In this document: positions 42,459 to 50,408 of the stretch, one piece after another
Layout of the letters: every line of letters begins with the position of its first letter
Numbering within the stretch: position 1 is the first letter of the stretch
Assembly (NCBI GenBank): GCA_049520515.1
Contig: JBEKPS010000004.1
Span: forward strand, 186,001-250,000
Origin: JAFAMS01 sp049520515
GTDB lineage: Bacteria > Vulcanimicrobiota > Vulcanimicrobiia > Vulcanimicrobiales > Vulcanimicrobiaceae
Length of the DNA: 64,000 nt
Direction of reading: 5' to 3'
Made by a program: the position numbers and the translations under genes
Notes under the pieces: model-generated
Told to the model about the DNA's origin: nothing
What the model saw: only the letters and a program-made list of their open reading frames with translations
Database searches by the model: none

Positions 42459-43688
42459 TCAAAATCTTTCCCGGTTAGTGGGTCGCGCCGCTGTTCGATA
42501 TCGGAAAGACGGTTCCCAAACGATTCTGGCAGAGGACGGTTCGCTCCGGGATTCGAGATTGTGACGGCGTGATAGATTGGGCGCAGATATGTTGACCATC
42601 CGCGACTCGCTATCCACAGTGCGCTCGTTTTTTTTGTCGCGAAGCAATTCTTCTCCAATGCTCTCGTTCAAGCGTTGCATATCGAGTTTGAGGACATCTG
42701 ACTTCGCGGACGACGCATCGAGAATGATAACGCGGTTATCCGTGCCGGCGAGCTGTTTGCGTTCTTTTCGATATTTTGAAAGGAGAAATGAATAAAGATC
42801 GCGGCCATCCGGTGGCAAACGAACATAAATGGCCGGCCCACGACCAACCGTTGCTTCTTGATGCGCTCCGAACAGCGTGTCGTCCGCCGGCGGCTGCTTT
42901 AGTACAAGCTGCTGCCCAACGTTCCACCGGCCCTCCGCTCGATCGTCCACGTCCCTAGAAGCTTCCCGAACTTTCAGGTTGCCGAACGTTAGAGCGAACT
43001 CGAGGGGCTTCTTTGAGTCAGATGCAAACTGTTTCAACGCTTCGCGCAGCGTTCGTTGGACAGCCCCTTGCATGTCACCGGATACGCGTTTTTCAATAAC
43101 GAGCTCGACCGCCACAGCGCTGTCTTCGAGCTTGCAGGTTTTGATGGTTCTCTCAATCGACTTTGCGAACGATGCAGCCTCCGGATGCACGAGATCTCTC
43201 GGAGATGCGCTCACCTCGATTGTATATATTACGTCATCGATCTTCGCTGAAAAATCTGCGCGCTTTCCAGTTTGCATGAGCGGCGCCAGTTGCACAGAGG
43301 CACCTGCTATTTCCCAGCGGTAGGCCATCGCAAGCTCGAAGAGTGCTGCCCGGTAGTCTGCGGCGGTCCGGAGGTGCGAAAGCACATGCGGGAGTTCGTT
43401 ATCGCCTTCGAACGCCTCCAAGTACTTCGAAAGCTCAGCAACCTCGACGACGGATACTTCGGCTCCTGATCTGAGCGTGTTGAACACATGGTGCAGTTCG
43501 TGAAAGGCTCGATCGCGGGAGAGGGAAGCTTCGTGAGTTCTTAACCAGTTCGGACCGAGGGCACGAATCACCCGATCGCGCGCAGACAGAAGCTCCGTCA
43601 GGTCCAAGTGAAGCCCCGCTGCGTACTTCTGCGCGGCGGATTCCCAAAGGGTGAAATCAGTGGGCCCGAGCTCATTGTCAGCGACCAA
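42459..43688 (-). CDS. Predicted PD-(D/E)XK-like nuclease, divergent to HEPN genes
   Basis: 409 residues from TTG 43688, well supported by AAGGAGG about 10 bases upstream. A core with F-E-L-A-M-A-Y-R-W-E (about 117-126), R-A-D-F-S-A-K-I-D-D (Asp145) and Y-T-I-E-V-S-A-S (Glu158) has the spacing of a restriction-endonuclease-like fold (E ... D ... E-x-x), although the usual Lys is Ser160. The N-terminus contains H-E-L-H-H-V-F and is helical; the C-terminus is basic and may be disordered. It lies upstream of the RES antitoxin with a 60-base gap and is divergent from, and 5'-overlapping with, the longest form of the HEPN gene at 43608. Confidence 0.7.
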   Translation of the reverse strand: MVADNELGPTDFTLWESAAQKYAAGLHLDLTELLSARDRVIRALGPNWLRTHEASLSRDRAFHELHHVFNTLRSGAEVSVVEVAELSKYLEAFEGDNELPHVLSHLRTAADYRAALFELAMAYRWEIAGASVQLAPLMQTGKRADFSAKIDDVIYTIEVSASPRDLVHPEAASFAKSIERTIKTCKLEDSAVAVELVIEKRVSGDMQGAVQRTLREALKQFASDSKKPLEFALTFGNLKVREASRDVDDRAEGRWNVGQQLVLKQPPADDTLFGAHQEATVGRGPAIYVRLPPDGRDLYSFLLSKYRKERKQLAGTDNRVIILDASSAKSDVLKLDMQRLNESIGEELLRDKKNERTVDSESRMVNISAPNLSRRHNLESRSEPSSARIVWEPSFRYRTAARPTNRERF

Positions 43689-45173
43689 GAGGTACGCGCC
43701 TCCTTAGCTTTATATTTCGAGCGTTCGCTCTACAAACGCGGATTACTCGTAACGCAAAAAGGGGTGCCGCTCGACTGGCGAAGTCGCGTAACCTCGATGA
43801 CCGAAGACGACGTTCCTTATAGCTCGCTCGCTCAAGCGTTACGCACCTGGCTCCGTGCGTCCATTGATGCGTGGACGAAGATGGGTGCATATCGCGAAAT
43901 ATGCAGCGACTTCTATCGGAAGGTTGACCAGGATACGTTTGAGAGGGTTTGCCGCGATCGGAAGATCTATGATTTTCAGCTCGACGGGGTAGCCTACCGC
44001 CTTCCACAATTTGACGGCGTGGTCGAGGCGCTCGCCCAAGAACCCGAGCTTCGTAGTCTTATCGGAAAATGGGTCGGATCAGCTGACCATCTTTTCCCTA
44101 TTGTTCCGGAGCGTATCGCCGGCGCCGTGAAGCCCCTTGACGTCGATTACGATCATCCGAGAGATATTCGGTCGTTCGATGACATTCGCATAGACCAGTT
44201 GCTCCGACGATTGCACGCCGTCGTCAATTCGAGCACCTTCGATATCGTGTACGTGACGCCAATTTGGCACCTTGAGCTTGACGCGCCGACGGAGCTAGAA
44301 TCCAACGTTGTCATCGACGTCATGACCGATGAGGAATTCACGCGCGCAGCGCAGATGAACGTCATCGCCGGGGACGCGTCTCTCGGGCGGACGTTTAAAC
44401 GGGATCGTTATCACCGGCTTGCTCTCCGGCAAGTTGTCACGGTCCCTCGGCTCGTTCCTTCGGAAGCGCTCAAACCTGACGACGTGCTTGCGAGAATACA
44501 CCCAGGCCAGTTCGAGCTCAACGGGTTCGGCACCATTGAGCGATTCTTCAATGTCTTACCGCTCGTTTCAACGGGCGACGTCGAAGTTGGAGCCACAATG
44601 ACGTGGTCCAAAATTGGCGATCCATGGGGACTCCAGTCGGCTCTGTACGCGCGCGGTGCGCGACCCGGATTGAATGCGTTTCCGCGCAATGCGGTGTTAA
44701 GCAACGCAACACTCGACCGAAATACACAGGCCGAACTCGTACGCTATTGGATGCTCTTACAAAGAGCGTTGCCTTCAGAGGCGCTCAAGCTCGCAATGAG
44801 TCGGCTACAAGATGCTGCCAGTCGGGATCGCGTTGCGGATCGGCTCATCGATCTCATTATCGCGGCCGAAGCGCTCTTTATTCCGTCCGGAGATCGATCG
44901 GAGCTCACATTTAGAACATCGTTCCATGCTGCGCTCTTCTTGGAGACGGATCTCGCAGCTCGGCGGAGGGTCTTCAAAACGTTAAGCGCAGGATACGGCA
45001 TGCGTAGCGCAATTGCGCATGGGCGAACTCCAGATACAGCTAACGTCTTGGGTGAGCGACTATCGTTGGAACAACTGACACCGCGAGTCGAGGAGATCGT
45101 CCGGCGTGCGCTCCAGAGAATGCTGGAGCAGAGTTCCACTCCTGATTGGGATGCGTTGGCGGTAGGGACATGA
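43608..45173 (+). CDS. Apea-like HEPN protein, predicted RNase
   Basis: Up to 521 residues from GTG 43608, but this overlaps the divergent gene; GTG 43767 (behind AAAAAGGGG) or ATG 43797 are realistic starts. The C-terminal 150 residues form an Apea-like HEPN domain: D-R-L-I-D-L-I-I-A-A-E-A-L-F, then Y-G-M-R-S-A-I-A-H-G with the R-x4-H active site (Arg466, His471 counted from 43608). HEPN domains of this type cleave RNA as dimers in defence and toxin systems. The long N-terminal part is alpha/beta and unrecognised, perhaps the sensor. It is coupled by ATGA to a second, similar protein. Confidence 0.8.
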   Translation: MKPRCVLLRGGFPKGEISGPELIVSDQEVRASLALYFERSLYKRGLLVTQKGVPLDWRSRVTSMTEDDVPYSSLAQALRTWLRASIDAWTKMGAYREICSDFYRKVDQDTFERVCRDRKIYDFQLDGVAYRLPQFDGVVEALAQEPELRSLIGKWVGSADHLFPIVPERIAGAVKPLDVDYDHPRDIRSFDDIRIDQLLRRLHAVVNSSTFDIVYVTPIWHLELDAPTELESNVVIDVMTDEEFTRAAQMNVIAGDASLGRTFKRDRYHRLALRQVVTVPRLVPSEALKPDDVLARIHPGQFELNGFGTIERFFNVLPLVSTGDVEVGATMTWSKIGDPWGLQSALYARGARPGLNAFPRNAVLSNATLDRNTQAELVRYWMLLQRALPSEALKLAMSRLQDAASRDRVADRLIDLIIAAEALFIPSGDRSELTFRTSFHAALFLETDLAARRRVFKTLSAGYGMRSAIAHGRTPDTANVLGERLSLEQLTPRVEEIVRRALQRMLEQSSTPDWDALAVGT

Positions 45174-46405
45174 CCGAGTTCCGTAACCTTCTCTTCGCCT
45201 GGTTCGCGGCGATGTGGCCGAAGCTTTGCGACTACCAACGAACCTTTGTTGAAGGTGGATACAAAGACCAGGAACACACGTGGGCCTACGCGTTTGGCGT
45301 CGAGGCGTTCACGATCTATGAGTGGCGCGTCCTACAAGCAGCGATCGCGCAAACTCCTGTGCTGAAGGCACGCATTCAAGGCGAGATCCGAACGGCGTTC
45401 GGTATGTTCGCCGCCCTCGACCGAGCGCAGGACATCGGCGCGGTATTTTTTAACGCCGCGCACAAGCGCATGACAAGTGGGCAACTGCTCTTCGGGGAGC
45501 CGAACGCGCTGTTCGATGCTGTATTCCCGGGCGTCGAAGCATTTCTGACGATGGACGCCGTTCCACACCATGCGGTAACGCCGCTCTATGGCGTTCGCAT
45601 CGGCGCGCCTATTCCGCTTGACGAGGACAATACGATCAGCCTCATGCCGCAGGAAGTCCGGACCGACTTTCGCTGGCGCAACACGGCCTGGGACGACGAG
45701 TTCGATCATCCCGTACAGTTCGAACACCGATTCCGGTTGCCGATACTCAGCGCCGATGTTCCCGTGCGTCAACAGCCGGTGATCGAAGCGTGTCGAGATG
45801 CCGTCGAGAACGCGCTCATTTCTATTGCTGTCGCTCAGCGTTCCACGGCGGTGAGTGGACCGCTTCTAATCGAGAACATGAACTTTGTGCCGGCGGGTTC
45901 GAGCGCACTCGTCCTTCCGGGCGGAAGCCCGCGACGCGGACTCGGGCGCACGCAGCTTCAATCAGAGCGTTTTCCCGAAATGCAAGCCGCGTGGAGGTGC
46001 CTGGTCGGCAGAACCGAGAGGCGCGTGCGACTCGCCGGTGAGCGGCTCGCGATCATCGAGCTCGCGCGCGATGGCGATAGCGCCCTCTTAGAAGCGGTAA
46101 CTGCACTGGAAGCTATTCTCGGCGATGACTACCGTAACGAGCTTCCGCATCGCCTATCGTTGCTCGCTGCTCGATTGGTAGCGAAGGATCTCGGACTGTC
46201 GCAACGCTTGGTTCGCGATACCATTTTCGCGGCATTTCAACGTCGCACGATCGTGCTTCGAGGGAAGGAGAGCCAGGATGACGTTGCCGAGGTGAAGCGC
46301 CTGACGCTATTCGTCGATTCGGTTGTTCGGCGACTTACGCAACTTCGCGTCTTAGAGGATGGGCGCTTCAAAGAAGATCCAGTGGACGTCCTATTAGACA
46401 ACTGA
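45170..46405 (+). CDS. Second Apea-HEPN-like protein with altered active site
   Basis: 411 residues from ATG 45170 in an ATGA overlap with the previous gene. Layout parallels the first: alpha/beta N-terminus, then a helical C-terminus with L-L-E-A-V-T-A-L-E-A-I-L and L-P-H-R-L-S-L-L-A-A-R-L-V-A. At the place of the R-x4-H motif it has F-Q-R-R-T-I-V-L-R-G, so the histidine is Arg. A catalytically dead partner that controls or pairs with the active HEPN subunit is a reasonable reading. The family assignment rests on helix pattern and position. Confidence 0.72.
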   Translation: MTEFRNLLFAWFAAMWPKLCDYQRTFVEGGYKDQEHTWAYAFGVEAFTIYEWRVLQAAIAQTPVLKARIQGEIRTAFGMFAALDRAQDIGAVFFNAAHKRMTSGQLLFGEPNALFDAVFPGVEAFLTMDAVPHHAVTPLYGVRIGAPIPLDEDNTISLMPQEVRTDFRWRNTAWDDEFDHPVQFEHRFRLPILSADVPVRQQPVIEACRDAVENALISIAVAQRSTAVSGPLLIENMNFVPAGSSALVLPGGSPRRGLGRTQLQSERFPEMQAAWRCLVGRTERRVRLAGERLAIIELARDGDSALLEAVTALEAILGDDYRNELPHRLSLLAARLVAKDLGLSQRLVRDTIFAAFQRRTIVLRGKESQDDVAEVKRLTLFVDSVVRRLTQLRVLEDGRFKEDPVDVLLDN

Positions 46406-46430
46406 CCGATGAGACGACGAGCCTCCTACG

Positions 46431-47228
46431 GTGATCCAGTCTTATGACATACGAAGAATGGCGTCAGGACTGTCGCAGGACGGCTACCCATACTTTCGTG
46501 AACGCATCGCCATTATGCCAGAATCTCCGATTAATCTAGCGAGTCACAATGAGCAGGAGCCAGACGAGGACGCCTTGGCGCGATGGGCCGAGCGCATACT
46601 TCGAGAAATGTGGCTATTTAAAGGAGATTTCCAAGATAAGAAGGGCTTCGACCACGTGCTGCCTGTGCACAGGTGCGCCTCACTGCTCGAGGCGATCCTC
46701 TGGAAAACGGCGAGACTGATGGGAGCGTCAAAGGCAAGTGGGTCGCTTCGTCATGCGATAACTGCCGCGCGTAAATGCGGCGGCATCGGCGATCAAAGCA
46801 CGCAGAGACTTATTGTCTTCAATAATATTCGCAATAGCGTGATACACGATATTGACTTTCTTCTCAGCAACTTTCATGTTCATACACTTCGGCAGGCTAT
46901 GCCACGGGAGGCGAGAGCAAGGCTGCGTGAAGCATCCCTCCCGTTAACGACGGAGCTAGTATTGCTCTATGGGATGACACTGCGGCTTACGTTTCAAGAG
47001 ACCCAAGCTCGAATCGGCGCCAGTTCGGGGTTGTCGAAGCACGCGTTAAGAAGACTTAATATGATAGATATCGATGCCGCCCTCAACGCGACAAATCCGA
47101 TTCCGCCTGGAGTCTTGCATGAGGAACGGACGGTTGAGAGGGGAAAGCATGTATCTCGTTTCTACGGTGACATACGTGATGCGTGGGATCCGTTCCGACA
47201 TCCGAAACAGCGACGTGAGTTCACCTGA
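46431..47228 (+). CDS. Third HEPN-type protein with RNxxxH motif
   Basis: 265 residues from GTG 46431, 26 bases after the previous stop (ATG 46515 also possible). A helical domain carries L-I-V-F-N-N-I-R-N-S-V-I-H-D-I-D, i.e. R-N-x3-H with Arg134 and His139, the HEPN ribonuclease active site. An upstream helix (C-A-S-L-L-E-A-I-L-W-K-T-A-R-L-M) fits the HEPN core. The C-terminal section (R-R-L-N-M-I-D-I-D-A-A-L-N) is unclear. Three HEPN-type genes in a row, two with intact motifs, suggest one multi-subunit RNase system. Confidence 0.72.
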   Translation: MIQSYDIRRMASGLSQDGYPYFRERIAIMPESPINLASHNEQEPDEDALARWAERILREMWLFKGDFQDKKGFDHVLPVHRCASLLEAILWKTARLMGASKASGSLRHAITAARKCGGIGDQSTQRLIVFNNIRNSVIHDIDFLLSNFHVHTLRQAMPREARARLREASLPLTTELVLLYGMTLRLTFQETQARIGASSGLSKHALRRLNMIDIDAALNATNPIPPGVLHEERTVERGKHVSRFYGDIRDAWDPFRHPKQRREFT

Positions 47229-47465
47229 TCAACAATCCCGTTCACCTTCACCGAGCATGACCAAACATCGCAAGAGATCAACGGCTGGACGCATGTTGCA
47301 TATTGGAATAAGCTGCGCTCGAATACAAGGCGCGATGCGCGTCAGCGCTGTCGTTTCAACGTGCTCGGCTGGAAGGTTCTTACTATGTGGGGATGTCAGA
47401 CACGCCGGGAATCCGTCGAACCTATGTATTGCCCGACCTTACGTCGCACGTTGGTAAGCGCGTGA
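47229..47465 (+). pseudogene. vsr: Fragment of a Vsr (very short patch repair) endonuclease
   Basis: Frame without start codon running on after the TGA of the HEPN gene to a TGA at 47463. It encodes H-V-A-Y-W-N-K-L-R-S-N, T-R-R-D-A-R-Q-R, V-L-G-W-K-V-L-T-M-W-G-C-Q, which aligns with the C-terminal part of Vsr (F-W-x-x-K-I-x-x-N-x-x-R-D, L-G-W-R-V-L-x-x-W-E-C). The catalytic N-terminal half is absent. It marks a deleted restriction-modification-associated locus. Confidence 0.7.
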
Positions 47466-47500
47466 TCGGACTCTGAAATCTCTCAATTCGTCGACGGCAT

Positions 47501-48454
47501 TCAAGGGACGGTAATGTTCAGATTCTCCATGATTTGGCCGATGGGATTCACGATGGTATACGCTCCCGTTGCGGGCCCCGCGATAACCAGTCCGATCACG
47601 TAGAAGTCTTCATCGAAAACGGCAGCCCCGGAGTCGCCTCCTTGCGAGAACGGAGGAGCGCCTATATACGGCGGGCTGACGCGGCACTGATAATAAAACC
47701 ACGTGCCGTCGATGTTAACGGTCGCATTCGTACTGACGACCTGCCCGGACGTCCGTTCCGTCGTGGCTCCGTACTTTGCTACAAGCGAGGCGATCTGCGC
47801 GTTCCGCGCGCCGCGCGGAGCGCCGATCCGGATGACGTTCGGGTCGGTCGCGCGACCGACGGAAGAACAGATCGCCGCATCGATGTACAGATCGAAACCC
47901 CAGGGGACGTCGACTTGCCCGTAGGTCCCGCGCAGCACGGCGCCGATCGTGTCCGCGCTCTTACGACCTCCGAGGGCAATTGCGGGCTGCGTGACGCTCT
48001 TGTCAACGCCGGGATCGTTCCAATGTGAATCAACGCAAAGCACGTGATAGGCGCTCAACCAAACCTTGTTTGTGGTCGTGGAGTCCGTAACGAGAATCCC
48101 AAGTGAACCGTAGGCGTCGGTGATTCGTGCCGGCATGATCGCCGCGCCGCCTTTGCAAGGATCGTAACGCGTTCGGTCGATCCCCGCTTGAATGGTCATC
48201 GTGTATTTGACGAAGACGGCCTCTTCTATGTCGGTTGGAATTCCGGATATGAACTTTGGAATCTCATCGGCGGGCTGGAATTCGCCCTTTTTTCGGACGA
48301 ACACGAGAATGCACGCGGTGTCCGTCTGCTGTCCGTTTACCTTTTTCAAGTCGATGTCAACGCCGGTCACACCTGGTAGTTGAGTCAGCCGCTTTTCAGC
48401 CGCTATCTTTACTGGAAGTATTCTGGCGACTTCGCCTTGAGATACTGTCATCAC
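47501..48454 (-). CDS. Trypsin-like serine protease
   Basis: 317 residues. Catalytic triad candidates: His137 in S-A-Y-H-V-L-C, Asp192 in L-Y-I-D-A-A-I and Ser275 in Q-G-G-D-S-G-A-A-V. No signal peptide is seen, so it is probably cytoplasmic. A 90-residue N-terminal module (K-R-L-T-Q-L-P-G-V-T-G-V-D-I-D-L) precedes the protease. ATG 48454 overlaps the stop of the lectin gene by four bases. Trypsin-like proteases are known effectors in bacterial conflict cassettes; the coupled lectin and TIR-like gene suggest a similar use here, but this is inferred. Confidence 0.83.
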   Translation of the reverse strand: MMTVSQGEVARILPVKIAAEKRLTQLPGVTGVDIDLKKVNGQQTDTACILVFVRKKGEFQPADEIPKFISGIPTDIEEAVFVKYTMTIQAGIDRTRYDPCKGGAAIMPARITDAYGSLGILVTDSTTTNKVWLSAYHVLCVDSHWNDPGVDKSVTQPAIALGGRKSADTIGAVLRGTYGQVDVPWGFDLYIDAAICSSVGRATDPNVIRIGAPRGARNAQIASLVAKYGATTERTSGQVVSTNATVNIDGTWFYYQCRVSPPYIGAPPFSQGGDSGAAVFDEDFYVIGLVIAGPATGAYTIVNPIGQIMENLNITVP

Positions 48455-48882
48455 TGCGCGCTCGCCAACTCTTGCACATGCTGCGCGAACTCAGCTGCCG
48501 TCGGCGGAGGATTATACCAGATGAACGATAGTACGCCGTCGTTCCAGTCATTGTCGACGAGATCTTCAGAGCAAACCATGTACGTCGCGCCGACGATGCC
48601 GAGCGAGGCGCCGGCGCCGGTGATCTGTGATTCGACCCAATTCCCGTTCTTATAGGACTTTATCGTCACCGTTAGCTTGAAGCCGCGAGGATTGGAGCCA
48701 GAGCTGGGCGTGTTGATGATCGCGTTCGGCGGCGTGGTAGCCCTGTTGTTTTCTCCTGAACCTGTAAACGTCAAAGTGCTTCCGCTCTCTGGAACGACGG
48801 TGATCTGTTGATTAAGCCCAGCGTTCGTGAAGCCGTAGATATAGACGCGTGTCGAGAATGGAAGATACATGGTCCACGGCAT
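48451..48882 (-). CDS. LecB/PA-IIL-like calcium-dependent lectin domain protein
   Basis: 143 residues from ATG 48882 (GGAG 8 bases upstream); the longer frame to 48945 is not needed. Beta-rich sequence ends with S-E-D-L-V-D-N-D-W-N-D-G-V-L-S-F, the acidic calcium- and sugar-binding loop of fucose-binding lectins such as PA-IIL (compare D-G-T-D-N-D-Y-N-D). The N-terminal F-S-T-R-V-Y-I-Y-G-F-T-N-A also fits. No signal peptide. The gene is coupled to a cytosolic-looking serine protease, which is unusual for a lectin and hints at a ligand-sensing role. Confidence 0.75.
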   Translation of the reverse strand: MPWTMYLPFSTRVYIYGFTNAGLNQQITVVPESGSTLTFTGSGENNRATTPPNAIINTPSSGSNPRGFKLTVTIKSYKNGNWVESQITGAGASLGIVGATYMVCSEDLVDNDWNDGVLSFIWYNPPPTAAEFAQHVQELASAQ

Positions 48883-48995
48883 GTTCGTAACTCCGATCGC
48901 GTAAGCAATTGTGCTGTATGGTCGCTGAGTTCGGTGACTGCGCAACGATCCTGGCAGGCTCCTTCGGCGCTACAACTATTGCTATAGCAGATTCG

Positions 48996-49658
48996 CTAGT
49001 GCGATCTCACACATCTTGAGTACGCCGATAGCAAAAAAGCTAGATGAGCCGTTAATGCCTGCGTCAATCCCGTTACAAACGACGCCTTGTCTTCAGAAGC
49101 GTGGCAGATAAAGGCGTCGTATTTCCAGGGTGGTAGCGTGACGCGTCCGCTTCCAGCGGCCATAATCGTCGTTGGCCGCGGAAGGGCGCCAGCGTCAATA
49201 TATCTCGCGGCAAACACGTCAAGATCGCTCATGCACTCGTTGCTAATCTGTACCTGCTTCGCGCCGAGTTCGCGAACGTTGTCGATGGTTCGTTGCGGAT
49301 CGTGAACGCCGACCTTATCAAACGCGCCCTCAACGGCGCGGTACAGATCCGAGGACGGATCCTTCTCCCAGTGATCGAAACCGGCGAACATCTCGTAAAA
49401 TGCACTGCGAACTCCTGTTGCGTTCTCCGGTCGCCAGCCCGACGCAACGAGTTCTTTCACTCGATCAGCAGCGAGTAATGTCCGCGCGCGCACCTCTTCG
49501 ATCGCGAATTGGAGAATCTCGCCGGGAAATCGCTCGGCGTAGAGTCTTTCGTGCACGATGGATGCTAAGCGATCATTGACGCGACGTTCGAAATCATCGC
49601 GCCGGCGGGGGATGGCGTCTTGAAAAGCTGTTCGCACTTGCTGAATGGAAAGCGGCAT
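48996..49658 (-). CDS. Truncated TIR-domain protein
   Basis: 220 residues. The first 170 residues form a helical region without known family (A-I-E-E-V-R-A-R-T-L-L-A-A-D-R-V-K). Then P-P-W-K-Y-D-A-F-I-C-H-A-S-E-D-K-A-S-F-V begins a textbook TIR domain (Y-D-x-F-I-x-H-x-x-E-D), but after L-T-Q-A-L-T-A the sequence turns into an unrelated 15-residue tail and stops. The rest of the TIR fold, including the catalytic Glu, is missing. The break lies next to CTAG motif copy 4. The gene may be a pseudogene, or the domain may be kept as a binding stub. Confidence 0.75.
   Translation of the reverse strand: MPLSIQQVRTAFQDAIPRRRDDFERRVNDRLASIVHERLYAERFPGEILQFAIEEVRARTLLAADRVKELVASGWRPENATGVRSAFYEMFAGFDHWEKDPSSDLYRAVEGAFDKVGVHDPQRTIDNVRELGAKQVQISNECMSDLDVFAARYIDAGALPRPTTIMAAGSGRVTLPPWKYDAFICHASEDKASFVTGLTQALTAHLAFLLSAYSRCVRSH
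49028..49043 (+). promoter_or_regulatory. Copy 4 of the CTAG motif, at the TIR break point
   Basis: ATAGCAAAAAAGCTAG overlaps the codons where TIR similarity is lost and lies 146 bases upstream of the lectin start on the minus strand. Confidence 0.3.
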
Positions 49659-49757
49659 AGTTCTTTCGGGACTTCCCCCGAGCTTTATGGGGCGCCTCGT
49701 AGTCGAATGCGCAGACGCTGATACCGCAGTAAAACCGGTCAGATTACCTTAGAGCGC

Positions 49758-50288
49758 TTACAGCTCGCTCCGACGCCGTTCGAGGTCGCGACACTGTCCT
49801 TGGCGGGTCTGTATTAGTGGGGCGACGAGCGAACGCAGTCGTGAATTGTGGTTTTGAATTTCGCCTCGAAGCGACCGAATGTTTTGTTCGAGGTACCGTA
49901 AATACTCAGCATGTTGCTCTTTCGGTCCGGGGTTGCTCTTCGCGGCAACCCAAATCGTTAGGTAATCGTCTTCGACTGTGGTCCCCCGACGCGGTCCTCC
50001 GAACACAACAGTAAAGCTCTGAGGTCGAAACCGCATCGAGGCGATATGCTCGACCTTGTGGCGATAAAACGCCATCTCGCCGTCTGGCTCAATATCTTTT
50101 GCAGTTGGCTCCGGATTCAAAACCGGCTCTCCCAAGATATGCTGAGCCAGGAAATGCGCATCGATGTAGCCTTCCGACATGGATTCGATCCCGTTGCACG
50201 GTAGAGCGTTCACGAACGCTTCAAGCTCTTGCCGTGCCCGCTCGGTGTACATGTAAAGATTGTCAGAGAATAACTCAGTGTTGTTCAT
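49758..50288 (-). CDS. Protein of unknown function with C-terminal coiled coil
   Basis: 176 residues; GGTGGAGG precedes ATG 50288. An N-terminal helical part (A-R-Q-E-L-E-A-F-V-N-A-L), a central beta-like part (M-R-F-R-P-Q-S-F-T-V-V-F-G-G, D-Y-L-T-I-W-V-A-A-K-S) and a charged C-terminal helix (Y-L-E-Q-N-I-R-S-L-R-G-E-I-Q-N-H) that may be a coiled coil. No family is recognised. It sits between the TIR-like and SEFIR genes, all on the minus strand. Confidence 0.68.
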   Translation of the reverse strand: MNNTELFSDNLYMYTERARQELEAFVNALPCNGIESMSEGYIDAHFLAQHILGEPVLNPEPTAKDIEPDGEMAFYRHKVEHIASMRFRPQSFTVVFGGPRRGTTVEDDYLTIWVAAKSNPGPKEQHAEYLRYLEQNIRSLRGEIQNHNSRLRSLVAPLIQTRQGQCRDLERRRSEL

Positions 50289-50408
50289 ATGATGCCTCCA
50301 CCAGCAGCTCTCCCTACCAAGTTCGAGATACGATTGTTCGGATATTGCGCTTGGGCGAAGTGATTCACGCGTCTTGATCTGATCGACGGCGCGATTCTCT
50401 GCCTGGGC

